NCBI GenBank assembly: GCA_003615045.1
Contig: ML014142.1
Span: forward strand, 85,590 to 149,589
DNA: 64,000 nt
Reading direction: 5' to 3'
From: Caulochytrium protostelioides
Lineage: Eukaryota; Chytridiomycota; Caulochytriomycetes; Caulochytriales; Caulochytriaceae
Part shown: positions 11,151-21,603 of the stretch, piece by piece
Layout of the letters: each line of letters starts with the position of its first letter
Position numbering within the stretch: the stretch's first letter is position 1
The notes under the pieces: generated by a model
Databases searched by the model: none
The model's input: only the letters and a program-made list of their open reading frames with translations
What the model was told of the DNA's origin: nothing
Made by a program: the position numbers and the translations under genes

Positions 11151-11854
11151 GCCGCGATCATACTGGGTATCAGCGATGTGATTGTCACGTCGTCGGATGG
11201 ATCGCGCGCTTACGCGATGGCGGTGGCGATGGCGGTGACGGTCGTTACCACCGTTGCGAGAGATGATCCTCACGCGTGGCGCAGTCGGCCACTGGGAGAA
11301 GGGCGGAGACGCGGTTGTCTCGACTTCCGGCGGCGGCCCCAGCGCCGTAACACCCTCGCCACCCGCCTCGCTTCGAACCACGCGCCTGCTCCCGCCCGAT
11401 TCAGCCCGATGCAGCTGGAAAGGACGTGCGGTGGCCGATGACCGGTGACACCTTCATCTCCATATGGGTGTGTGTGTATTTCGATGAATGTGAATGCTCA
11501 TAATGCCATACTCAGAGCAGGTCGCTGCCTGTTGGTATAATTTTTCTTTCTGACCGTGCGCCGCTCGCTTCACCGCCCTCGCCCGCGGCACCGGCCTTGC
11601 TTGTCGCCTCCGCCCTCTTGAGCCCGTCGACCCCCGCGACGCGTGCTCGATCTCCGCCCGGCATTCCTTTTCTGTGGCGCGCGGCCTCACGATTCGCATC
11701 GAGACGCGTCCACAGCACCCACGTTCTGTCGAGAATTCCTGAGGATTGCTGAGGTTCCTGGAGCACGTCAGGCACGTGACGCCCACGTGTGTTCACCTCC
11801 CCACGACCCCCCGCGCGTGGCGCAGCGATCGCCCACGCGCGTCGTTCTCGCGTC
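11151..11854. promoter_or_regulatory. Intergenic region upstream of CTR9
   Basis: About 700 bases between the VPS9 gene stop and the CTR9 ATG, with no supported gene. The first part should be 3' untranslated sequence and the second the CTR9 promoter and leader. The octamer GTGGCGCA occurs at 11276-11283 and again at 11817-11824, 31 bases before the CTR9 ATG. A pyrimidine-rich tract lies at about 11538-11555. Confidence 0.45.
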
Positions 11855-14800
11855 ATGGTCTCGCCTGTGCTGGCGGCGGAGGCCGCCGCCGTGCCGGCCG
11901 CCGCGGCGCAGCAGCAGACGATCGAAATCCCGCTGGCGGACGCGCACGTGCTCGAGCTCTCGCTGAGCGAGCTGCCGGGCAACGAAGCCAACCTGCTCAA
12001 CATCCTGCTGGACAACAAGGTCCCGATGACCATCTACCTGCAGTTCGCGTACAACTACTACGACATGGGCCTGGTCCCGCAGGCGGAGCAGTTCCTCGTC
12101 CTGGCGCTGGAGCGCAGCCGCAACGCGGTCGCCGACGCCACCGAGGAGGAGACCGTGCTGCTGCTGCAGACGCTTGCGCACCTCTATTTGGAGTGTGCCC
12201 GGCGATATGCGACGCTGGCGCGGACCCTGCCCGTCGCGGAGCTGGGCCCGCACTGGCAGAGCCGCGAGCAGCTCCTCGTGCGGGCCGCGGCGCTCGTCAA
12301 GGAGATTGAGCAGGACCAGGCGCACCACGGCAGCGGCAAGCCGACCGCATCGACGCATGTCGCGAAGGGCACCGGCATGATGGCGCTTGGTGACGACCGG
12401 AGTGCCGAGGCCCAGTTCGTGCAGGCGCTCACGCTCGATCCGGACCACCCAGCCGCGCTGCTCGGCCGCGCGACGATCAACGCGCGCAAGGGCGAGTGGG
12501 GCGTCGCGCTCTCGCACTACCAGGCCGTGTTCCGCGCCGCGCCAGCCATGACGCCCTCACCGCGGTTGCCGATCGCGATCTGTCTCTACAACCTTGGCGT
12601 CGTTGTCCGCGCGCAGCAGGTGGTCGAGCGGGTGCTCGAGCTCGAGCCGCACAACGTGACCGCCCACGCGCTGTACTGCCTGATGGCGCACAACCTGCTG
12701 GCGCGCGCGTCGCAGGTGAAGCAGCCGCAGCTGACGGCCGAGCCCGCCGCGAAGCGCAGCCCCGTGCTGGCCGAGCTGGACAACGTCGTGGAAGCGATGA
12801 GCGACACGGATCTGACGAACCTCGCCGACCGGTATGCCCAGCACCTGAAGGCCGCCAGCCAGTCGCCCGAGAACCCGCTCGTGTCGCTGCTGCTCGCGGA
12901 GCGGTTCTTTAAGATGTCCAAGTTCCCGACCGTGCAGCTCCTGACGGAAAATATGCTGTGCGCGACACAGCATCCGTACCTCCAGGCGCTCGCGTACTAC
13001 TACAAGGGCGCTGTGGCGCACGCCTCCGAGAACCTGCCGCTCGCCCAGCAGTTCATGCAGCAGGCGCTGAAGCTCCAGCCCGACCTCGTCGTGGCGCGCT
13101 ACGCGCTGGCGACGACGCTGATGGTCACGGGCACGATGCAGGACGCGCTGACCATGTTTGAGGAACTGCAGCACAAGCTGCCCGACAACTACCACATCCT
13201 GCGCAAGCGCGTCGCGTGCCTCAACGCGCTCAAGCAGACCCAGCACGCGCGGCCCTTGCTGGAGCACATGCAGAAGCTTCAGCGGATGGCGGCGTCCAAG
13301 CAGCCGGTCGCGGCGGGCGCGCCCGCCGCCACCGCTTCGCCCGCCCCCGCGACCGTGGGCCAGTCCGTCGCAGCCGCGGACATCCCTGACGTGGCGCTCG
13401 AGTTGGACCTCCTGCAGCTCTACCAGGTGTCGCAGGACGTGTCTCAGTGCCTGACCCAAACGGAGAAGGTCTATCAGATCCTCGCGCCGCCGCCGTCGAA
13501 ACAGCTTTCGTCATCAGCATCGGCCAACCCGAGCCTGATCTTTATCGAGGCCAACCGCGCGGCGCTGAGCCACGCCACGGGCGATCTGGCGCGCGCGCAG
13601 ACGCTGTATACCTCGTGCTTGCAGCGCTTGGAGGGCGCGACGGACCCCGACGCGATGCACGACCACGACCACGACGCGGTGGGCGAGCACCGCTACCGCG
13701 CGCTGGCCATTACGACACGGTACAACTACGCGCGGCTGCTCGAGGATTTGGAGCGGCCTGCGGAAGCCGACGAGATCTACCGCCAGTTGCTGGAGACGAC
13801 GCCTGACTACATTGATGCGATCCTGCGCCGCGCGGTGCTTGCCGAGGCGCTTGCGCATCGTCCGTCGGGCCCGGCGACGACGACGAACGGTCACGTGAAC
13901 GGCACCGGGACGTCGGGCAACGGCGCGGCCGTGTCGCCCGACGCGAGTGCCACGGCGCTGCAGCTGTTCAAACGCGCGCTCGAGATCGACCCTAAATACA
14001 TCGAGACGTGGCTCTGCCTCGCGCACTGGGCGATGCAGAAGCGCAACTACCGCCTCGTCAAGCGGAGTCTCGAGCGCATCCCTGCCGAAATCGACCGGCA
14101 TGACACGTTCGCGCTCGTCCACCTCGGCTTTCTCAACTTCCAGATGGGCCGCATGGAGGCCCGCATGCAGGAGACCCAGAAGGCCGCCCATGGCCGCCCC
14201 GAGCAGCCGCTGGCGCACTACCGCGGCGCGTTCCAGTTCTTTGAGAAAGCGATCCGTCTGCAGGACGCGAATCTGCTCGCAGCCATGGGCATGGCGCTGT
14301 GCCTGTCGGAGCTGGGCGCGCCGAACGACGCGTACACGATCCTGCACAGCCTGATGGGCTCGCTGCCGCGCGCGGTGTGCGCGCCCATGCTGCACGCGAC
14401 GACGCTCGAGGCGGCCCCGCCGCACTACCTGGTGACGTACAACACGGCGATTCTGGCGCTGCTGAAGGGCGATGCGCGCGCGGCCATCGCGGCGTGCGAG
14501 GCGCTCGCCAAGTGGATGCCATTCCACGCGCAGGTATGGCAGCTGCTGGCCAAGAGCTACTACACGCTCGCCAAGATGGACAAGCAGCTCGAGGCGATGG
14601 ACAAGGCCGTGCGGTACTGCCAGCGCGCCCTGCACTACGCGCCATGGGACAAGAGCCTGTGGTTCGACCTGGCGCTGGTGAAGCAGCAGCGGCTGCATCT
14701 GCTGAATGAGCAGCCGAGCGAGAAGCGCACCTCGCAGCGGATGGCCGCCGCGCTTTGGAGCAACAGCGGCTCGGTGCAGCTCTTCAAGGCGCTGGCGCAG

Positions 14801-15670
14801 ATGATTAAGGGTATGAAGCAGCGCGGCGACAAGGACATGCTGACGCTCGGCTTCGACTACGGCCAGGCCATGCAGCGGTCCGAGTATGGCCGTGAGCTCA
14901 ACCTGGTCGCCGAAAAGAAGCGCCACCAGAGCGCCGTCCTGGAGGCGCAGCGCCAGGAGCGACTCGAGATGATCCGCCAGCAGCAGCAGGAGAAGGAGCG
15001 CGCCGAGCGGGAAGAGGCCGAGCGCCAGCGCGAGCAGCGCGAGCAGCGCGAGGCCGAGATCCTGCGCCAGCGCCGCGAGATGGAGGAAAAGATGGCCGCG
15101 CTAAACGAAGCGGCGCGGCTGCGCGACCGCGACCGCGACGACGACGGCGACGGCGCGGCTGACGGCGACGCGGCCGACGACGGCAAAAAGAAGCGGTCAC
15201 GCAAGACCAAAAAGCAACAGCAGGACGCAATCGTCGCAAGCGATTCGGACTCCGATGCGGCGCCGCGGCAGCGCGCGCGCAAGTCGAAGCACCGGGCGGA
15301 CTCGGAGGCCGAGACCGACGGGCACCGCAGCAGCTCCACGAAAGCGAAGCCGAAGCGCCGCCGCATCCGCAAGCGCTCCCGCGATACGGAGTCGGAGACG
15401 GAGTCGCCGTCCGAGCCGGAGGCGGACCTGACGGATTCGGAGGCCGATGTCGTGGCGGCGGAGGCGCCGGAGCCGGCCGCATTGCGCCTGGCGAAGCGCG
15501 CGCGCACGACCGTTGACTCGGACTCCGAGGACGAGGCGGCGGCGGCGACGCCGAACGGCGAGGCCGCGACGGCGCCGACGGCCGCGACGGACGTCGCGCC
15601 GGCCGTTGCCGGCGACACGCGGACGTCTCGCGCGGTGCTGTCCGACGACGAGGACGAGGACAACGCGTAA
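11855..15670 (+). CDS. CTR9: CTR9, TPR scaffold of the Paf1 complex
   Basis: Encodes 1,271 residues. CTR9 is the TPR scaffold of the Paf1 elongation complex, which travels with RNA polymerase II and supports H2B ubiquitylation and H3K4/K36 methylation. The N-terminal mark IEIPLADAHVLELSLSELP is followed by TPR units across about 45-1010, including DPDHPAALLGRATINARKGEWGVALSHYQ and TTRYNYARLLEDLERPAEADEIYRQLL, as in human and yeast Ctr9. A charged coiled coil rich in ERLEMIRQQQQEKERAEREEAER follows (about 1027-1088). The tail is acidic/Ser with Lys-Arg clusters and ends SDDEDEDNA, the usual Ctr9 layout. The open frame extends 22 codons further upstream to a GTG. The ATG at 11855 directly precedes the conserved start. 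No introns seen in 3.8 kb. Confidence 0.93.
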   Translation: MVSPVLAAEAAAVPAAAAQQQTIEIPLADAHVLELSLSELPGNEANLLNILLDNKVPMTIYLQFAYNYYDMGLVPQAEQFLVLALERSRNAVADATEEETVLLLQTLAHLYLECARRYATLARTLPVAELGPHWQSREQLLVRAAALVKEIEQDQAHHGSGKPTASTHVAKGTGMMALGDDRSAEAQFVQALTLDPDHPAALLGRATINARKGEWGVALSHYQAVFRAAPAMTPSPRLPIAICLYNLGVVVRAQQVVERVLELEPHNVTAHALYCLMAHNLLARASQVKQPQLTAEPAAKRSPVLAELDNVVEAMSDTDLTNLADRYAQHLKAASQSPENPLVSLLLAERFFKMSKFPTVQLLTENMLCATQHPYLQALAYYYKGAVAHASENLPLAQQFMQQALKLQPDLVVARYALATTLMVTGTMQDALTMFEELQHKLPDNYHILRKRVACLNALKQTQHARPLLEHMQKLQRMAASKQPVAAGAPAATASPAPATVGQSVAAADIPDVALELDLLQLYQVSQDVSQCLTQTEKVYQILAPPPSKQLSSSASANPSLIFIEANRAALSHATGDLARAQTLYTSCLQRLEGATDPDAMHDHDHDAVGEHRYRALAITTRYNYARLLEDLERPAEADEIYRQLLETTPDYIDAILRRAVLAEALAHRPSGPATTTNGHVNGTGTSGNGAAVSPDASATALQLFKRALEIDPKYIETWLCLAHWAMQKRNYRLVKRSLERIPAEIDRHDTFALVHLGFLNFQMGRMEARMQETQKAAHGRPEQPLAHYRGAFQFFEKAIRLQDANLLAAMGMALCLSELGAPNDAYTILHSLMGSLPRAVCAPMLHATTLEAAPPHYLVTYNTAILALLKGDARAAIAACEALAKWMPFHAQVWQLLAKSYYTLAKMDKQLEAMDKAVRYCQRALHYAPWDKSLWFDLALVKQQRLHLLNEQPSEKRTSQRMAAALWSNSGSVQLFKALAQMIKGMKQRGDKDMLTLGFDYGQAMQRSEYGRELNLVAEKKRHQSAVLEAQRQERLEMIRQQQQEKERAEREEAERQREQREQREAEILRQRREMEEKMAALNEAARLRDRDRDDDGDGAADGDAADDGKKKRSRKTKKQQQDAIVASDSDSDAAPRQRARKSKHRADSEAETDGHRSSSTKAKPKRRRIRKRSRDTESETESPSEPEADLTDSEADVVAAEAPEPAALRLAKRARTTVDSDSEDEAAAATPNGEAATAPTAATDVAPAVAGDTRTSRAVLSDDEDEDNA

Positions 15671-16204
15671 ATCGTTCAATTGGTTGATGCCAATTCATGT
15701 ATCCAGCCGGCGATGGCGATGCCGTGATGATCGGCAGAGAACGGAGGTGGCGCATGGTGGGAGGGCATGGCGGGGCGGGGTCGCGGGGTGCATTGCCGGC
15801 GGGCCAAGCGTGGCGAGCGGGGTTCAGCGTTGGAGAGGAGAGGCACGCTTTAGGCTTGCTTGCACCCCTTGCGGCGCTGGTGGGATGGCTTGGACGCGGC
15901 GGCCCTCGCGTCCGAGGCAGACATATCCGTCTCTCCGAGCCGACGACGACGACGACGACGACGACGTCCGGCAGGACCGATGCATGGCCGGGGGGAAGTG
16001 AAGGATCCCGGCGCTACATCGGTCGCCGCGGCAGCCCGATCACCGGTCCCGGCCACGTGCATGTTACCGCATCGCTCTGCGGTATCTCCGACACGGCGGC
16101 TCGTTTCCTCGACGGCATCACCATCACCCATCGCCCATCAACCGTCGTCCTCACCCTATCGCCGTACCCGCCGCCACCGCCGCCGGTGTGATCGAGCCGA
16201 GGGC
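15671..16204. promoter_or_regulatory. Intergenic region upstream of the DHX29-like gene
   Basis: About 530 bases with no supported gene. Contains the octamer GTGGCGCA at 15747-15754 and a (CGA)n microsatellite at 15941-15966. The helicase frame is open through this stretch but is Arg/Ser-rich and unlike any family sequence, so it is treated as leader and promoter. Confidence 0.45.
15941..15966. repeat. (CGA)n microsatellite
   Basis: About eight to nine CGA units in the presumed leader of the DHX29-like gene. Confidence 0.8.
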
Positions 16205-19200
16205 ATGGCCAAGAAGAAGGCAGGCGCCAACCGGCCCTATGCCACCGAAGTGATCAAGAAGGCCCCGGCGGCCGCGGAGACCGACGAGGCCGCCGCCGCC
16301 GCCGCGCCGGGCAAAAAGAAGGGCGGCGCCGCGGCCAAGGCCGCCGCCGCCGCCATTGCTGCGAAAGCCGCCCAGCGCGCCGGCAGCCCTGCGAACGCGG
16401 CGGTGCCGCCGCCGTCGGCCGCGCAGCGCGGCGCCGCGGGCCCGGACGACTGGGAGTCGGCGCCCGTGATCCGGGACGCGCGCGTCGCGACGCTCGTGGA
16501 CGCCATGCGGCCCATGCAGTTGCGCGTCGACTCGCTGCTGGGCCGCGACCGCGCCAAGAAGGGCGCGCTGCAGCGCGACGTCTTTGTGCCGTCCGTGCAC
16601 CTCGCGGCGTACGAGAACCTGATCGTGTCGTTTCTGCGAACGCAGATCGACTGGAGCCGCCAGGCGCGCGCCATCCAGCAGGACCTCATCTTCAAGGCAG
16701 CGACCCCCGCGGTCGGCTCGGTCGCCGCGAACCTCATGCAGAACGGCAGCGTCGTGGACGCCGCCGCCGCGACGGCGCTGTTGACGTCCGAGACGGCGAT
16801 CTGCGATCGGCTGCTCGAGAACTACATGCGCCTCGAGGCCATGGGCTTTAAGAAGCGCCATATCCACGACGCCTTCAGCGCCACTCAGGGCCTGGACTTC
16901 GAGCTTGCGATGGGATGGCTTTGCATTCATCTGAAGGCTCATGAGCTGCCGCCGGGCTACACGTACCAGGAAGAGAAGTCGCCCGTCGCGGCGGCCGCGG
17001 CCCACCTGCGGCGTGCGGCGGCGCAGACGGCGGACGAGTACCGTCGCGAAACCCAGCAGAACGACCATGATGCGGTTAGCGAAGCGCAAGGCACGTCACC
17101 GGACACGTCTGCCGACGCGCGGCCCGGGGAGCTGCCAGCGGACTCGCCAGCAGGCCCGCCAGCTGCGAAAGCCGCGCCAGACGACGGCTTGACCGATGCC
17201 GAACGCTTGAAGCAGTATATCCTGAACGCCGCCACTGCCGGCAGCGACGACGATGCGGACGGCGCGGGCGAGAACGACGACGACCTCGTCGAGTCTCTCG
17301 ACCGCGCCGGACGCTACCGCGTCGACCGCCCGCCCTCCGTGCTATATGCGGAGATCAAGCTGGACCTCAAATGGCTCACCGAGGACATCGAGTCCATGAA
17401 GCAGCAGCCCCTTGCTGCGCGCGCGGCGATCCCGGCCATGGTGGCGCAGCGCCGCGAGCTCCAGGACGTCCTCACCCAAGCCTCCAAGCTCCCGGGCTAC
17501 TCGGGCTTGCTCGCCAACAAGGAGTACCACAAGCTCGCCAAAGCCGCGCGCCGCGCGCCGTTCGACCCAGTGGCCGCCGCGGCGGCCGCCGAAGCCGCGG
17601 CTCAGGCGCCCGCCAAGCCGGCCGGGGCCGCGGCTGCGGCGTCCACGAAAAAGAAGCCCGCGGTGTCGCCCCCAACGCCGGTGGCCGCGGGCTCGCCGCG
17701 CCCTGCAACGCCTGCCGCCGCTTCGCAGGAGCTGACGATGGACGAGCAGCGCCAGGCAAGCGCGATGCTGAGCACCTTCAAAGACATGAAAGACGGGCCT
17801 ATCAACCACGACGGCGGCGGCGGCGCCAACGACTTCGACAGCGGCGACGACTTGAGCGCGTTGTTCCACGACGCCTCGGACCACCCCGACTCGAGCGACA
17901 GCGATGCGGACGACGCAGGCACGAAGAGCCAGGGCAAGAAGGCCCCACCGCCGCGTCCGATTGATGTGAGCTACGCGGCGACGTGGACCGGCAAAAACCC
18001 GCGGCAGATCTTGCAGGACTGGACGAACAAACATGCCAAGGGCGGGCGCACCAGCTACCGGCACAAGGAGCGCGGGGTGGGCTGCTGGCAAGCGACCCTG
18101 ACGGTCAAGAACGACGCGGTGTGCAAAACGATGAAAATGAGCCCGACCGAGTGGACGACTGACAAGCGCAGCGCAGAGCTGTTTGTCGCGACCAAGTTCC
18201 TCTACCAGTATGCGGAGGGCCCCGTCTACCGCAACATGCCGCCGCCGTTCCGCGACCTGTGGCTCAGCTGGAAGGACAGCAAGGCCGTGGAAGAAGAGAA
18301 CCGGCAGCGCGCCATCGAAGAAGCCCGCGCCGACTTTCTGCTCGAGATGGCGGGCAAGATCCAGCACGCGTACCAGGCCGACCACGCGGAGCTCGGCGCG
18401 ACTCTGGGCACACGGCTGGGCCTGGATGCGGCGTCACGCGACGGCGCCGAGACGGCCGACGCCGCGCCGACCCGCCGCGGTCCGTCGGCGTCGCCGGCCC
18501 TGCTCATGTCGCGCTGGAGCGCGTGGATCGCGCGCCAGGCGACGCCGCGGTACCAGAAGCTGGCGACGGTGCGCCAGTCGCTGCCCGTGTACGGCGTGCG
18601 CGACGCGTTCTACGCCTTGGTGGCGCAGCACCGCGTCGTCCTCGTCGCCGGCGAGACGGGGTCCGGCAAGAGCACGCAGATCCCGCAGTTCGTGCTCGAG
18701 CAGGCCATCGCGGCCAAGGCGCCGGTCCACATCGTGTGCACGCAGCCGCGGCGGATCTCGGCGGTCAGCATTGCGAGCCGCGTGAGCGAGGAGCTCGGCG
18801 AGCTCCCGCACGACCTGGGCTCGCGCCGCAGCTGGGTCGGCTACCAGGTGCGCATGGAGAACAAGACGCACCGCGACACGCCGCTCGTGTTCTGCACGAC
18901 GGGCGTGCTGCTGCGCCAGCTCGAGAGCGACCCGTCGCTCCGCCGCACGATGCACATCGTGATCGACGAAGTCCACGAGCGCAGCATCGACTCAGACTTT
19001 CTGCTCCTGCAGGTCGCTGAGCTCGCGCTGCTCCGCCCGGACCTGACGGTCATCCTGATGAGCGCGACGGCGGACACGAAGCTCTTCTGCAACTACTTCA
19101 ACAGGAAGGGCCTCGGCCCCGTCGGCGTCCTCAAGGCCAGCGGCCGCACCTTCCCCGTGCAGGAGCGCTATCTCGAGCACGCGATCGAGGACAGCGGGTA

Positions 19201-21430
19201 CCAGCTGGACGAGGGCAGCGAGTACGCGGTGCGCCGCACGACGTCGCGCGTCACGAAGGGATCGGTCGAAGTCACCGGCGCGCGCGGCGCCAAGCAGAAG
19301 GTGGCGATCGAGTGGGATGACGACGACGACGTCGTCATGCCCGAGCTGACGGGCGGCGATTTCTCACGGCGCACGCGCCGCTCCGTCGCGCTCACGAACA
19401 TGTCCCGCGTCAACCTGGACCTCGTGGTCCATCTCGTGCAGTGGCTCGTGAACGGCGGCGGCGGCCTGCTCGCGCAGCACCCAGGCTCGATTCTCGTGTT
19501 CCTGCCCGGCGTCTTTGAGATCAAGCGCTGTGTCGACCTCGTCACGGCGATGCGCACCGAGCGGCCCATGGTGGCACTGCCCCTGCACAGTATGCTGAGC
19601 GTGGATGACCAGCGCAAGGTCTTTGATCCGGTGCCCGCGGGCAAGCAGAAGATCGTGTTCAGTACGAACATCGCCGAGACGGGCGTCACGATCCCCGACG
19701 TCACGATCGTCATCGACTCCGCGAAAGCGCGCGAGATGACGTTCCGGCCTCGGCAGAACATCACGGCACTGACCGAGACGTTCATCAGCCGCGCGAACTG
19801 CAAGCAGCGCCGCGGGCGTGCGGGCCGCGTCCGTGAGGGCGTCTGCTTCCACCTCGTCACCCACGACTTCTACCAGCAGCTGCCAGAGCACCGGCCGCCC
19901 GAGATCTTGCGCCTGCCGCTCGAGAACTTGTGCCTGCGTATCCGCATCTTCCTGGACATCTCGAACCAGCGCCAGACGAGCATCGCGGCGTTCCTCAACC
20001 GCGCGATCGCCACGCCGCCTGAGCGCAACACCAAGACCGCCGTCGCGACCCTGTGCCAAGTCGGCGCCTTGGACGACTTCGAAAATCTGACGCGCCTCGG
20101 CGCCCTGCTCGCGCATCTGCCGCTGGACGTCCGTCTGGGCAAGATGCTGATCCTCGGCGCCAAGTTCCGGTGCCTCGACCCGATCCTCACCGTTGTCGCC
20201 GCGCTTAGCCTCGGCAAGTCCGTGTTCGCGCCCACGCGCGACCGCGACGACGCCGACAGCAGCAAGAGCGACACGATCATCAGCGACACGGTGTTCTGGC
20301 GCTCGCGCTTCCTGCACAGCGGCTCCGACCTGCTGAGTATCGCCAACGTCTACGCGCGTTACCGCCAGATCTGGGCCCTCCATGGCAAGGTGTCCGCCGC
20401 GCGCGCCTGGTGCCAGCGCAACCGCTTGCACTTCGCCAACCTCGAGATGGTCCGCGATACCCGCAGCCAGCTCCTCGGCTGCCTCGTCGATGCGGGCCTC
20501 GTGCGCATGTCGCCGGCTGACGGCGGCGCCCCACGACGTCGCGGCGGCGGTGGCGGCAGCCGGAGTCGCAGCAGCGATGCGGTGCCGGCGGCGTACAACG
20601 CCAACGAGCCCTCGGCGGGGCCCGTGCTCGCCGCGTCGCTGTACCCGAACATCCTCGTCAACAATGCGCTGTCGGCGAACACGTATGCGACGACGCTCGT
20701 CAACGGGTCGGCGGCGGCCGCGGACCAGCTCGCGTCGACCGTCGAGTCCAAGAAGGAGGCCAACGTGGGGGCGCGCAACACGCTGCACCTGCGCAACCAG
20801 ACGCAGTTCTGCCGCATCCACGGCGCGAGCCTCCTCTCGGGCGGGCAGCTGCTGCCGCCCGGGTTCTATGCGGCGCACGTGATGCGCATGCAGGCGAACG
20901 GCACGCCGACCGCGTTCGACCTCAACCCCATCGCCGGGTGGGCCCTGCACGTGCTCGCGGCCAACACGTCCCGCCCGGGCGTCGGCGGCATGCGTGTCTA
21001 CGCGGCGACGGCCTCGGCCGCCACCGGCGACGGCCTCATCACGACGCGCATGATGCCGCGCCTCGGATTCGCCCTCAAGTTCCTCTCGCAGCTGCTTCAC
21101 GAGGCCCTCTATGCCGACACGGGCGATGTCATGGCCCGCGCCGACGACCAGGTCTCACCTGACGGAAACGACGACGACCCCGACGATGACGGCGACGGCG
21201 ACGGCGACGGCGGCCAGACGGCGGCGAGCGACGGCGCGAAGCGCGGGAAACACCGCGGCGGGGACGGTCGCAACGAGGCGCACCACAACACGCAGGGGCT
21301 CCAACTCCAGATCTGGAAGCAGCTGCACGAGCGCAACGACTCCCAGCGCAATGCCCAAGTCTTCCTTCTGGTTCAGCAGCTGCTCGCGACCGAGTATGAT
21401 CAATTTCTCCACCACGACCAGAAAGTCTAG
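16205..21430 (+). CDS. DExH-box RNA helicase of the DHX29/YLR419W type
   Basis: Encodes 1,741 residues. DHX29-type helicases bind the 40S subunit and help initiation on structured mRNAs; the yeast counterpart YLR419W is less well defined. Domains in order: basic/Ala-rich N-terminus (MAKKKAGANRPYATEV), UBA-like block LLENYMRLEAMGFKKRHIHDAF (about 200-245), a dsRNA-binding-like segment with FVATKFLY (about 586-670), then the helicase core. Core motifs: I GETGSGKSTQ (about 816), II DEVH (about 920), III SAT (about 952), V STNIAETGVTIPDV (about 1152), VI QRRGRAGRV (about 1200). HA2/ratchet and OB-type regions follow, with an Asp-Gly-rich stretch before a final helix. Motif II is DEVH rather than DEAH. 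The start is the ATG before the family-typical NRPYAT. DHX57 and DHX36 are less likely because of the N-terminal layout. Confidence 0.88.
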   Translation: MAKKKAGANRPYATEVIKKAPAAAETDEAAAAAAPGKKKGGAAAKAAAAAIAAKAAQRAGSPANAAVPPPSAAQRGAAGPDDWESAPVIRDARVATLVDAMRPMQLRVDSLLGRDRAKKGALQRDVFVPSVHLAAYENLIVSFLRTQIDWSRQARAIQQDLIFKAATPAVGSVAANLMQNGSVVDAAAATALLTSETAICDRLLENYMRLEAMGFKKRHIHDAFSATQGLDFELAMGWLCIHLKAHELPPGYTYQEEKSPVAAAAAHLRRAAAQTADEYRRETQQNDHDAVSEAQGTSPDTSADARPGELPADSPAGPPAAKAAPDDGLTDAERLKQYILNAATAGSDDDADGAGENDDDLVESLDRAGRYRVDRPPSVLYAEIKLDLKWLTEDIESMKQQPLAARAAIPAMVAQRRELQDVLTQASKLPGYSGLLANKEYHKLAKAARRAPFDPVAAAAAAEAAAQAPAKPAGAAAAASTKKKPAVSPPTPVAAGSPRPATPAAASQELTMDEQRQASAMLSTFKDMKDGPINHDGGGGANDFDSGDDLSALFHDASDHPDSSDSDADDAGTKSQGKKAPPPRPIDVSYAATWTGKNPRQILQDWTNKHAKGGRTSYRHKERGVGCWQATLTVKNDAVCKTMKMSPTEWTTDKRSAELFVATKFLYQYAEGPVYRNMPPPFRDLWLSWKDSKAVEEENRQRAIEEARADFLLEMAGKIQHAYQADHAELGATLGTRLGLDAASRDGAETADAAPTRRGPSASPALLMSRWSAWIARQATPRYQKLATVRQSLPVYGVRDAFYALVAQHRVVLVAGETGSGKSTQIPQFVLEQAIAAKAPVHIVCTQPRRISAVSIASRVSEELGELPHDLGSRRSWVGYQVRMENKTHRDTPLVFCTTGVLLRQLESDPSLRRTMHIVIDEVHERSIDSDFLLLQVAELALLRPDLTVILMSATADTKLFCNYFNRKGLGPVGVLKASGRTFPVQERYLEHAIEDSGYQLDEGSEYAVRRTTSRVTKGSVEVTGARGAKQKVAIEWDDDDDVVMPELTGGDFSRRTRRSVALTNMSRVNLDLVVHLVQWLVNGGGGLLAQHPGSILVFLPGVFEIKRCVDLVTAMRTERPMVALPLHSMLSVDDQRKVFDPVPAGKQKIVFSTNIAETGVTIPDVTIVIDSAKAREMTFRPRQNITALTETFISRANCKQRRGRAGRVREGVCFHLVTHDFYQQLPEHRPPEILRLPLENLCLRIRIFLDISNQRQTSIAAFLNRAIATPPERNTKTAVATLCQVGALDDFENLTRLGALLAHLPLDVRLGKMLILGAKFRCLDPILTVVAALSLGKSVFAPTRDRDDADSSKSDTIISDTVFWRSRFLHSGSDLLSIANVYARYRQIWALHGKVSAARAWCQRNRLHFANLEMVRDTRSQLLGCLVDAGLVRMSPADGGAPRRRGGGGGSRSRSSDAVPAAYNANEPSAGPVLAASLYPNILVNNALSANTYATTLVNGSAAAADQLASTVESKKEANVGARNTLHLRNQTQFCRIHGASLLSGGQLLPPGFYAAHVMRMQANGTPTAFDLNPIAGWALHVLAANTSRPGVGGMRVYAATASAATGDGLITTRMMPRLGFALKFLSQLLHEALYADTGDVMARADDQVSPDGNDDDPDDDGDGDGDGGQTAASDGAKRGKHRGGDGRNEAHHNTQGLQLQIWKQLHERNDSQRNAQVFLLVQQLLATEYDQFLHHDQKV

Positions 21431-21603
21431 TCGCATTCCGCGTGCTGTGGAACATCAGAAAAAAAATAGACTTTCAAATACACACCCAACCAACCGTCGA
21501 GAAGAAATGAGCAAAGAAGAGCGGGCGATGGTCTCTGGTCTGCCTCAAGACCAAAGCTAGGCGGGGCCACCGTGATGTCTCGGCGCGATATTGGACGCAA
21601 TGC

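Noticed and set aside
12557-13459. 300-codon minus-strand frame inside CTR9
   Set aside because: Antisense shadow. The peptide is Arg/His/Leu-rich and resembles nothing, while the plus strand encodes conserved TPR repeats.
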